A program made the translations under genes and the position numbers. A DNA stretch of 42,745 nucleotides, taken from assembly GCA_031400715.1 (NCBI GenBank), contig JANNQK010000205.1, positions 1 to 42,745 on the forward strand, read 5' to 3'. This document shows, piece after piece, positions 25,729 through 33,072 of this stretch (position 1 is its first letter; each line of letters starts with the position of its first letter). This DNA comes from VFMC01 sp031400715 (GTDB lineage Bacteria; Actinomycetota; Acidimicrobiia; Acidimicrobiales; Ilumatobacteraceae). The notes beneath the pieces are model-generated. The model was not told the DNA's origin and did no database searches. It was given only the letters and a program-made list of their open reading frames with translations.

Positions 25729-27354
25729 ATGGAACTTCACTTCGCAACCGTCTGGGAAGCCATCACCGACGAGATCGGTGACACCACCGCCGTGGTCCAC
25801 GGCGACGTCCGCCGCACGTGGAGTGAATTCGACGAGCGGTCGGCTCGGTTGGCATCGGCCTTCGTCAGCGCTGGTCTCGGCCTCGACTCGAAGATCGGTC
25901 TCTACCTCTACAACGGCAACGAGTACCTCGAGGCGCAGTACGCAGCCTTCAAGATGCGAGGGGTGGCCGTCAACGTGAACTACCGCTACCTCGACGACGA
26001 GTTGTGGTACCTGCTCGACAACTCCGACGCCGAGGCTCTCGTGTTCCACTCGTCGCTGAGCGACCGCGTCAGCCGGGTGATCGATCGGCTCCCGAAGCTG
26101 AAACTGCTGATCGAGGTCGACGACGGCGAGGCCGGCATGATTCCTCTCGCCCAGTCGTTCGAGACCGTCGTCGCCGGCCACGACCCGATGAAGCGCATCA
26201 CGCGCAACGAAGACGACATCTACATGTTGTACACCGGCGGTACCACCGGCATGCCCAAGGGTGTCATGTACGCCGTCGGAGGCATGACCGCCGGCTACCT
26301 CACCAGCGGCTTCCCACTGCTCGGCCTTCCCGTGCCTGGCAGCCCGTCCGAGGTGGGCTCGTTGGTCAAGCAGGCCACCGACGCGGGGAACCGCCTCATC
26401 TCCATTCCGTGCGCGCCACTGATGCACGGCACCGGGATCTGGCTCGGTGCGTTCATCCCCATGCTCGCCGGCGGCCAGGTCGTCACCATGCAGAGCCGCT
26501 CGCTCGATGCCGATGAGTTGCTCGGCCTCGTGCAGACCGAGCGAGCGACCAACCTCACGATCGTCGGCGATGCGTTCGCCAAGCCGATCATCCGCGCGAT
26601 CGACGATGCGGCACAGTCGGGCTCGCCCTACGACACGTCGTCGCTGAAGATGATCATCTCCAGCGGTGTCATGTTCACGAGCGAGGTGAAAGAACAAGTG
26701 CTCGACCGCATCGAGCAGGTCGTCATCGTCGATGCCATGGGTTCGACCGAGGGTGCGATGGGCATCTCGATGTCGATGAAGGGCCTCCCCCCGTCGACCG
26801 CGAAGTTCTCGCAGATGCCCGACACCAAGGTGTTCACCGACGACGGGCGCCAGGTGCTGCCGGGGTCGGGCGAGGTGGGCATGGTGGCGGCCGGAGGAAA
26901 CGTGCCTCTCGGCTACTTCAAGGACGCCGAGAAGACGGCTCGTACCTTCAAGGTGATCGACGGCGTCCGCTACTCGTTCCCCGGCGACATGGCCACCGTG
27001 AACGAGGACGGGTCGATCAACCTGCTCGGCCGCGGCAGCCAGGTCATCAACACCGGCGGAGAGAAGGTCTTCCCCGAAGAGGTCGAGGAGGCCGTGAAGC
27101 GCGTTGCCGGTGTGCAGGACTGTCTCGTCGTTGGCATCGACGACGACAAGTTCGGGCAGGCCGTCACCGCGATCGCATCTCGCGTCGAGGGCGCCGACGT
27201 CGACGAGGCCACGATCATCGCCGACGTGAAGACACAACTGGCCGGGTTCAAGGCGCCCAAGCGGGTCGTGTTCGTGAGCCAGGTCCCTCGCGCCCCCAAC
27301 GGCAAGGCCGACTACAAGGCAGCCAAACAACACGCCGTCGACGCGATCGGCTGA
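25729..27354 (+). CDS. Acyl-CoA synthetase (AMP-forming, FadD-like)
   Basis: This 541-aa adenylate-forming enzyme activates a carboxylic acid with ATP and CoA. Motif A3 is MLYTGGTTGMPKGVMY, the mid region includes VDAMGSTEGAMGI, A7/A8 are in YSFPGDMATV and INTGGEKVFPEEVEEAVKRV, and the catalytic lysine of A10 is in PRAPNGKADYKAAK. The N-terminus (FATVWEAITDEIGDTTAVVHGD, NVNYRYLDDELWYLLDNSDAE) resembles the mycobacterial FadD19-type enzymes that activate sterol side chains or long-chain acids. The exact substrate is not shown here. The neighbouring phosphotransferase (FadE36-like) and the acyl-CoA dehydrogenase at the start of the window fit acid catabolism. Confidence 0.92.
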   Translation: MELHFATVWEAITDEIGDTTAVVHGDVRRTWSEFDERSARLASAFVSAGLGLDSKIGLYLYNGNEYLEAQYAAFKMRGVAVNVNYRYLDDELWYLLDNSDAEALVFHSSLSDRVSRVIDRLPKLKLLIEVDDGEAGMIPLAQSFETVVAGHDPMKRITRNEDDIYMLYTGGTTGMPKGVMYAVGGMTAGYLTSGFPLLGLPVPGSPSEVGSLVKQATDAGNRLISIPCAPLMHGTGIWLGAFIPMLAGGQVVTMQSRSLDADELLGLVQTERATNLTIVGDAFAKPIIRAIDDAAQSGSPYDTSSLKMIISSGVMFTSEVKEQVLDRIEQVVIVDAMGSTEGAMGISMSMKGLPPSTAKFSQMPDTKVFTDDGRQVLPGSGEVGMVAAGGNVPLGYFKDAEKTARTFKVIDGVRYSFPGDMATVNEDGSINLLGRGSQVINTGGEKVFPEEVEEAVKRVAGVQDCLVVGIDDDKFGQAVTAIASRVEGADVDEATIIADVKTQLAGFKAPKRVVFVSQVPRAPNGKADYKAAKQHAVDAIG

Positions 27355-27410
27355 TCGGCGCGTCGTCTCGATCGCTGAGATCGCGTCACGTCGGACGCCG
27401 CCCCAGGGCA

Positions 27411-27539
27411 TCAGGCGCCAGGCGCCTCATCTCGCCAGCCCGTTTCGAGCGCATCGAAGCCGCGATCGATCATCTCGACGAGATCGTCACGGCCGCCGTG
27501 CTGCAACCACATCTCCAGCGTCGACGAGATGACACCCAT
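27411..27539 (-). pseudogene. Possible C-terminal remnant of a TetR-type regulator
   Basis: On the minus strand the peptide MGVISSTLEMWLQHGGRD, then DLVEMIDRGFDALETGW, resembles the end of the ligand domain of TetR-family repressors. No helix-turn-helix domain precedes it: the frame runs upstream to 27680 but that sequence is Ala/Arg-rich and unlike a DNA-binding domain. A decayed regulator of the adjacent acyl-CoA genes is one reading, and a small independent protein is the other. The region 27355-27762 holds no other convincing gene except the overlapping plus-strand candidate. Confidence 0.3.
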
Positions 27540-27723
27540 TCGATCCCACCTCGATGGACCGAGCACGTGGGGCCGCGCGCTCCGCTCGGCCTTCGCCGCT
27601 GCGAACCGGCTTCGGCGGATCCCACCACTGGCCGCACTGGGCGTTGCCGCCACGCTGTGCACTCTCCTTGCCGCAGCCACCGCAGCCCTGGCGATGCAGA
27701 GAACCCCCGACCCGATGAGCTGA
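27529..27723 (+). CDS. Candidate small single-span membrane protein
   Basis: A 64-aa plus-strand frame has a basic amino half and one clear hydrophobic segment (LAALGVAATLCTLLAAATAALAM is its core). It ends 39 bp before the convergent dienelactone hydrolase. No good ribosome binding site or -10 element is seen, and its codon choice looks less GC-biased at third positions than its neighbours. It overlaps the minus-strand TetR-like remnant by a few bases. It may be chance. Confidence 0.28.
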   Translation: MTPIRSHLDGPSTWGRALRSAFAAANRLRRIPPLAALGVAATLCTLLAAATAALAMQRTPDPMS

Positions 27724-27762
27724 CGTCCCTCCGAGGGGTGTCGGTGAACGCGTCGCGACGGC

Positions 27763-28533
27763 TCAGGTGGCGGGGTGGAGCCTGCGTTGGAGGAAGTCGA
27801 TGACCTTGGCCACCGAGGCCTCGTCGCGCTGCTCGGTCAGGACGCTGTGGTCTCTCGGCGAGCTGCTGGGGAGTTCGACCGCGATGAACGCATCGCCCAG
27901 CAGCGAGCGCAACGACTCGAAGCGCGTGCCGACGAGTTTGTCACCGGCGAAGCGCAGGCCGAGCACCTGGCATCCATCGGCAGCACGGCGGGCGATCGTC
28001 AGCCGGTCGTCGGGCGACAGGTTGAGATCGGCACTGCGCTCAGCCTTGCCCACTGCGAAGGGCAAGGACGGCTGGGACAGCACCGGGGCAACCATCACGT
28101 CATCGACCATCATCCCGAGCGCGAACCCTCCGCTGAAGCACATGCCGATCGCGCCGACTCCTGGTCCACCCAACTCGAGGTGCATCGTCCGGGCCAGTGC
28201 ACGCAACCACCCGATGATCGGCGAGGTCTGGTTCAGGGCCCAGTGCGTGAACTCCTTGGAGATGCAGACCTTGATACTCGACGCAGCCATGTACGGACCA
28301 CTGACGTCCTTGCCGGGTGTGCCCACCAACGACGGCATGACCACGGTGAAGCCTGCCTCGACGACGTCGTTCGCGAACGCGGCGACCTTCGGGGTGATGC
28401 CGGGGATCTCGTGCACGACGATGACGGCCGGGCCGGTGCCACGGCGATAGGTCTCGCGGGTGTACCCGGCGGCGGAGAACGTCCCCCGCTCCCATCCGGA
28501 CAAGACATCCGCTCCGGTTGCGGGGTCGGTCAT
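27763..28533 (-). CDS. Dienelactone hydrolase family protein
   Basis: This 256-aa alpha/beta hydrolase belongs to the dienelactone hydrolase family, which cleaves lactone or ester bonds in aromatic degradation and other pathways. The nucleophile is Cys-132 in the elbow GMCFSGGF, and AVIVVHEIPGITPKVAAFANDV is the typical oxyanion region. The acid and histidine fit LRFAGDKLVG and SPRDHSVLT. It overlaps the upstream phosphotransferase gene by 4 bp (ATGA), so the two are co-translated. The natural substrate is not known. Confidence 0.88.
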   Translation of the reverse strand: MTDPATGADVLSGWERGTFSAAGYTRETYRRGTGPAVIVVHEIPGITPKVAAFANDVVEAGFTVVMPSLVGTPGKDVSGPYMAASSIKVCISKEFTHWALNQTSPIIGWLRALARTMHLELGGPGVGAIGMCFSGGFALGMMVDDVMVAPVLSQPSLPFAVGKAERSADLNLSPDDRLTIARRAADGCQVLGLRFAGDKLVGTRFESLRSLLGDAFIAVELPSSSPRDHSVLTEQRDEASVAKVIDFLQRRLHPAT

Positions 28534-29579
28534 GTGAACCTCCTGACAGCGGCGAGTGCTCGCTCGGCCAACGCATCGACGCCGACCCTGAACTGCTCGA
28601 AGTCGACCTCTTGATCACCCATGGCTCCGTGCAGGTAGCGGGCGTACACACCCTCGGTGATCACCGCGAGACGCCAGCACGAGAACGCCATGTAGTAGTC
28701 GATGCCCGACACGTCGCGTCCGGTGCGTGAGGCGTAGCGCTCGACCAGATCTTCGTAGCTCGGAAACCCCCCCGCCGACGTGGGATCGTTGGCGCGCACG
28801 TTCGCAGCTTGACCGTCGAACCAGTAGACACCGAGGTACCCGACGTCCGCGAGCGGGTCGCCGAGGGTGCACAACTCCCAGTCGAGGACCGCGGTGATAC
28901 GGCCTGCGCTCACGTCGGTGAGGCAGTTGCCGAAGCGGAAGTCGCCGTGGGTGATCGACACGCCGTGTTGCACCGGCACGCGGGTGCGAAGGGCCGCCGC
29001 GACTTCGTCGATAGCGGGCAGTTCGCGTGTCTTGGAGTTCTCCCACTGCGTCGACCAGCGCTTCACCTGCCGCTCGATGTAGCCCTCTCGCTTGGCGAAG
29101 TCGCCGAGACCGACGGCGTCGATGTCGACTGCGTGCAGATCGGCGAGCACGTCGATCAGATGCTCGGCCGCATGGCGGCGCAGATCCAACGAGAGTTCGG
29201 CCGCCTTGTCCACGCTGTCGAGCACCACGCCGTCGACGAATCCCATGACGTAGAACGGTGCGCCATTGACCTCCACATCGGTGCACAGCCCGAGCGCGGG
29301 TGGCACCGGGACGCCCGTGAGTCCGACGGCGGCGATCACACGGTGTTCACGGGCCATGTCGTGAGCGGTGGCCAGCACGTGACCGAGCGGAGGTCGACGC
29401 AACACGAAACGCGCACCATCAGCGCCGGTGACCATGAACGTGAGGTTGGATCGCCCACCGGCGATCAGGTCGAACGTGAACGGCGCAACGGCACCGGCGA
29501 TGTTCGCCGACAACCAGCGGGTGACGGGTCCGCGAGCGATGCCGCGAGGATCATCGGTCGGCGGGACGAGAGCGGTCAT
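28530..29579 (-). CDS. Aminoglycoside-phosphotransferase-fold protein (ACAD10/FadE36-like)
   Basis: This 349-aa kinase-fold protein resembles the phosphotransferase domain of ACAD10/11 and the mycobacterial FadE36-type proteins, which act on 4-hydroxyacyl-CoAs. The catalytic loop is SITHGDFRFGNCLTD, with the metal-binding Asp in ITAVLDWELCTLGDPLADVGYL. The N-terminus GGRSNLTFMVTGADGARFVLRRPP supplies the nucleotide-binding strand. A TACGGT hexamer on the minus strand (29588-29593) precedes the ATG by 8 nt. Antibiotic phosphorylation is unlikely from this sequence pattern. Its partner gene encodes the hydrolase downstream. Confidence 0.85.
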   Translation of the reverse strand: MTALVPPTDDPRGIARGPVTRWLSANIAGAVAPFTFDLIAGGRSNLTFMVTGADGARFVLRRPPLGHVLATAHDMAREHRVIAAVGLTGVPVPPALGLCTDVEVNGAPFYVMGFVDGVVLDSVDKAAELSLDLRRHAAEHLIDVLADLHAVDIDAVGLGDFAKREGYIERQVKRWSTQWENSKTRELPAIDEVAAALRTRVPVQHGVSITHGDFRFGNCLTDVSAGRITAVLDWELCTLGDPLADVGYLGVYWFDGQAANVRANDPTSAGGFPSYEDLVERYASRTGRDVSGIDYYMAFSCWRLAVITEGVYARYLHGAMGDQEVDFEQFRVGVDALAERALAAVRRFT

Positions 29580-29614
29580 GGCTGCCCACCGTAGTGAAGC
29601 TCAGCTCGCCGTGT

Positions 29615-30811
29615 TCAGCCCGGGCGGGCGACCCCGACGACCTTGCCCCAATTCACGGCGACGATCTTCACGACGTCGCCGGTGGCAGGCGCATGAATCA
29701 TCATCCCGCCACCGAGGTACAGCGCGACGTGCCCGATCGGTGAGTAGTAGAAGATGAGGTCGCCTGGCTGCGACTGGTCCTTCGGGACATGTGGGGTGGA
29801 GGCGAACTGCGCGGCCGACTGATGGGGCAGGTACACGCCAGCCTTACCCCATGCGTACTTCGTGAGCCCCGAGCAGTCGAACGCCACGCCCGGTGACGAC
29901 GCAGCGAACCTGTACGGCACGCCGAGCTGGCCCTGGGCTGCGCTCGTCGCAATCCCCGCCGTGGAAGCCGGCGCCGGCACGGACGGCGCCGGCACGGGTG
30001 CTTGCACAGCGGGCGATCCGGCGCCACCGGTGCCGGATCCGCCGGAGCTCGCGCCACCGTTGGCGGGAGCCGCCGCGCCGCCCCCACCCCGGGATGTGGT
30101 GCCGGCTGCTGCAGCTTGTTGCTGGGCGGCGGCAGCAGCAGCAGCAAATCTGGACGCCGCTTCGGCGGCAGCGGCTGCAGCTCGACGCTCTTGCTCGTCG
30201 ATGATCGCCTGGCCGAGCTCGACCTGGGCCTGTGCGTACTTCTGCTGCAACTGCTCGGTCAGGGCCTCGCCTTGCTGCTGCTTGGCCTCGAGAGACGTGA
30301 TCAGGGCAGCCTGCTCTGACTTCTTCGCATCGAGAGCGGCCTTGTCCTGGGTGAACTGCTCGACCAGCACGCCCATCTCGTCACTGGTGCCGGCGCCTTG
30401 GTCGAGCGCGACGCGGGAGAGTTCGTTGCGTTCCAGATCGTCGGTGACGCCCTCGGCAGAGGCGAACAACGGGGTGAGTCCCGAGGAGCCACCGGACATG
30501 AACTTGTCGACGGCGATGTCGGCCAGCTGACCCTGCAAGGTGGCCAGCTCGGCGCTCTGGGCGTCGACACGCACCTGCGCATCCTGGATCTCGATCGTCA
30601 GTTGGTCGATGCGGTCGAGGGCCGCAGCGTGGGCCTCCTCCAACTCACCGAGCTGATTGTCGAGCGCATCGAGCTCGTCGGCGATCTGATCGACCCGACG
30701 GCGCTGGTCGTCGACCTGGTCGGCTCGCACGTCGGGCGCCGCGACCGTGGTCGCCAGGACCACGAGTGAGACTGCTGCACAGACAGCGCGACGACGAGAC
30801 CAACTCCGCAT
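29615..30811 (-). CDS. Secreted NlpC/P60 peptidoglycan hydrolase with coiled coil
   Basis: This 398-aa protein has a signal peptide (RRRAVCAAVSLVVLATTVAAP), a long alpha-helical coiled-coil region from about residue 33 to 225, an Ala/Gly/Pro-rich linker and a C-terminal NlpC/P60 domain. The catalytic cysteine is in FDCSGLTKYAWGKAG and the histidine in PIGHVALYLGGGMMIHAPA, so both key residues are present. It resembles actinobacterial RipA-type endopeptidases that cut peptide cross-links during cell division. The coiled coil would regulate or localise it. A TACACT hexamer (minus, 30821-30826) ends 9 nt before the start. Confidence 0.9.
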   Translation of the reverse strand: MRSWSRRRAVCAAVSLVVLATTVAAPDVRADQVDDQRRRVDQIADELDALDNQLGELEEAHAAALDRIDQLTIEIQDAQVRVDAQSAELATLQGQLADIAVDKFMSGGSSGLTPLFASAEGVTDDLERNELSRVALDQGAGTSDEMGVLVEQFTQDKAALDAKKSEQAALITSLEAKQQQGEALTEQLQQKYAQAQVELGQAIIDEQERRAAAAAAEAASRFAAAAAAAQQQAAAAGTTSRGGGGAAAPANGGASSGGSGTGGAGSPAVQAPVPAPSVPAPASTAGIATSAAQGQLGVPYRFAASSPGVAFDCSGLTKYAWGKAGVYLPHQSAAQFASTPHVPKDQSQPGDLIFYYSPIGHVALYLGGGMMIHAPATGDVVKIVAVNWGKVVGVARPG

Positions 30812-30882
30812 GACGGCAGCAGTGTACCGATGTTACGAACGGATGTCGAAAGCGACCGTTTCGTGACAGGCGGGTCGTTCGT

Positions 30883-30962
30883 TGTTCCTCCGGCTCGTTC
30901 CTCGCCGTCGTCACTCCCGCGTCCGATGTTCCTCCGGCTCGTTCCTCGCCGTCGTCACTCCC
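30883..30962. repeat. 36-bp direct repeat, 44-bp period, at the guaA 3' end
   Basis: The 36-bp copies at 30883-30918 and 30927-30962 appear identical. They begin TGTTCCTCCGGCTCGTTCC and end CGTCGTCACTCCC. The second copy includes the guaA stop codon and last codons. The first looks like a tandem duplication of it into the intergenic region. Confidence 0.75.
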
Positions 30963-32535
30963 ATTCGATGGTGCCCGGCGGCTTGCTCGTGATGTCGTAC
31001 GCCACTCGGTTCACCCCGCCGACTTCGTTGATGATCCGGTTCGACATCGTCTCGAGGAGGTCGTACGGGAGACGGGCCCAATCCGCGGTCATCGCGTCAT
31101 CGCTGGTGACGGCGCGGATGATGATCGGGTGGGCATAGGTGCGCTCGTCGCCCATCACGCCGACCGAGCGGATGTCGGCCAGCACCGCGAAGGCCTGCCA
31201 CAGCTGACGCTCCAGACCCGCGTTGGCGATCTCCTCGCGCACGATCGCGTCGGCGTGCTGCAGGATCTTCACGCGTTCGGGGGTGACCTCGCCGATGATC
31301 CGCACCCCGAGCCCGGGGCCGGGGAACGGCTGCCGCAGCACGATCTCGTCGGGCAGGCCGAGCTCGTGCCCCAGCGTGCGCACCTCGTCCTTGAACAACG
31401 CGCGCAGCGGCTCCACGAGCTTGAGGGTCATGTCCTCCGGAAGACCACCGACGTTGTGGTGGCTCTTGATCACCGCAGCGGTGCCGTCGCTGCCACCACT
31501 CTCGATGACGTCCGGGTACAGCGTGCCTTGGACGAGCCACTCGGCGTCGCTCAGGCCTCCCGTGTGCTCTTCGAAGATGCGCACGAACAGCTCCCCGATG
31601 ATCTTCCGCTTGGTCTCGGGATCAGTGACCCCGGCGAGCTTGTCGAAGTAACGTTCACCGGCGCTCACGTGGATGAGCTCGATGCCCATGTTGCGCTTGA
31701 ACGTCTCGACCACTTGATCGCTCTCGTTCAACCGCATGAGACCCGTGTCGACGTAGATGCACACGAGCTGCGCCCCGATGGCGCGGTGGACCAGCGCCGC
31801 AGCGACAGCCGAGTCGACGCCACCGCTCAGGGCGCAGATGACCCGACCGGAGCCGACGCGCGCTCTGATCGCGGCGACCTGCTCTTCGATGATCGACGCC
31901 ATCGTCCACGTCGGTTCGCACCCGGCGAGCGTGTGGAGGAATCGCTCGATGACCTGAGCCCCGAAGGGTGAATGCACCACTTCGGGGTGGTACTGCACGC
32001 CCCAGATCCTTCGGGCGGGGTTCTCGAGCACGGCCACCGGCGCATCGGGTGTGCTGGCAGTGGCAACGAAACCGCTCGGCACTTCGGTGACGGCATCGAA
32101 GTGGCTCATCCACACGTCCTGCTCGACGGGGATCTGACCGTCGAACAACGTGGAGGTGGACCCCTCCGTGCGGGTGAGCTTGGCCCGGCCGTACTCGCCG
32201 CGCATGCCACGGCCAACCGTGCCGCCGAGTTGCTGGGCGATCAGTTGTGCGCCGTAGCAGATGCCCAGGATCGGGACGCCGAGGTCGTAGATCGCCGGGT
32301 CGAGCGTCGGCGCTCCCTCGACGTGAACGCTCTTCGGCCCTCCCGAAAGGATGATCGCACCGGGGTTCTTCGCCTGGACTTCAGCTGCCGTGATCCGGTG
32401 CGGGACGATCTCGGAGTACACACGGTGTTCCCGCACGCGCCGGGCGATCAGCTGGGCGTACTGAGCTCCGAAATCGACGACCAGGACCGGTCGGTCGATG
32501 GCGTGCTCGGCGTTGTCGGCGGGACCGGGAGGCAT
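30955..32535 (-). CDS. guaA: GMP synthase (glutamine-hydrolysing)
   Basis: GuaA makes GMP from XMP using glutamine and ATP. The 526-aa protein has an N-terminal class I glutamine amidotransferase domain with the nucleophile Cys-93 in GICYGAQ and the His/Glu pair in YHPEVVHS. The ATP pyrophosphatase domain has the P-loop CALSGGVDSAVAAAL. The dimerisation domain ends with RVAYDITSKPPGTIEWE, the classic GuaA C-terminus. A TACCAT hexamer (32542-32547, minus) ends 6 nt before the ATG. The stop codon lies within a direct-repeat copy. Confidence 0.96.
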   Translation of the reverse strand: MPPGPADNAEHAIDRPVLVVDFGAQYAQLIARRVREHRVYSEIVPHRITAAEVQAKNPGAIILSGGPKSVHVEGAPTLDPAIYDLGVPILGICYGAQLIAQQLGGTVGRGMRGEYGRAKLTRTEGSTSTLFDGQIPVEQDVWMSHFDAVTEVPSGFVATASTPDAPVAVLENPARRIWGVQYHPEVVHSPFGAQVIERFLHTLAGCEPTWTMASIIEEQVAAIRARVGSGRVICALSGGVDSAVAAALVHRAIGAQLVCIYVDTGLMRLNESDQVVETFKRNMGIELIHVSAGERYFDKLAGVTDPETKRKIIGELFVRIFEEHTGGLSDAEWLVQGTLYPDVIESGGSDGTAAVIKSHHNVGGLPEDMTLKLVEPLRALFKDEVRTLGHELGLPDEIVLRQPFPGPGLGVRIIGEVTPERVKILQHADAIVREEIANAGLERQLWQAFAVLADIRSVGVMGDERTYAHPIIIRAVTSDDAMTADWARLPYDLLETMSNRIINEVGGVNRVAYDITSKPPGTIEWE

Positions 32536-32541
32536 TCGACG

Positions 32542-32547
32542 ATGGTA
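32542..32547 (-). promoter_or_regulatory. Putative -10 element of guaA (leaderless)
   Basis: TACCAT on the minus strand ends 6 nt before the guaA start. Confidence 0.45.
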
Positions 32548-32663
32548 CGCGGTACACGACGACGGGACACCGATTCCGCACCGGCGATCGATGGCACCGG
32601 GCCGGGTGTGGTGGCCTCCGGCACGAAGCGGTGCGTGCGCCGCTCGGGTGCAACGATGAGAGC

Positions 32664-33041
32664 GTGATCGTTCACCTCCGCCCCCGACACCTCGTGGCCG
32701 CGACGGTGCTGTCGCTGTCCGTGCTCTCGTCGGGATGCGGGCGCGACTCCTCCACCACCCCGACCACGGTCGACCAGCGTGCGGCCACCCAGGCCATGGG
32801 CACCAATCCGTTCATCCCGGACGACGTGAACATCGGCGACTGCGTCAGCTCGATGCCCCGGCCGGGATGTGGCAACGAGATACGCGGAGACTCGCATTCG
32901 ATGCTCACCTTCGGTGCGCTGGTCGCCGGACTGACGTTCATCGGGTGGCGGATCGCCCGTGGCGCTCGACGAGGTCGCGGAGATCTGGCCGATGATGCAC
33001 CCGCCGACGCGAGGCCAACCGACCCGAGCCCAACCGGTTGA
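32664..33041 (+). CDS. Small lipoprotein-like membrane protein
   Basis: A GTG at 32664 gives 125 aa beginning IVHLRPRHLVAATVLSLSVL and a cysteine in SSGCGRDSS, a weak lipobox. The middle is a cysteine-containing hydrophilic stretch (DDVNIGDCVSSMPRPGCGNE), followed by one hydrophobic segment (FGALVAGLTFIGWRIARGARRG) and a charged tail. It would be anchored at the membrane. I recognise no family. An upstream GTG at 32631 is possible but adds residues before the signal peptide. It is convergent with the large secreted protein. Confidence 0.6.
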   Translation: MIVHLRPRHLVAATVLSLSVLSSGCGRDSSTTPTTVDQRAATQAMGTNPFIPDDVNIGDCVSSMPRPGCGNEIRGDSHSMLTFGALVAGLTFIGWRIARGARRGRGDLADDAPADARPTDPSPTG

Positions 33042-33072
33042 AGCCAACGAGTGGACGCCCCGAACGGACAGG

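Noticed and set aside
24775..27411. Minus-strand frame of 878 aa opposite the VOC and acyl-CoA synthetase genes
   Set aside because: Low-complexity antisense shadow with no domain.
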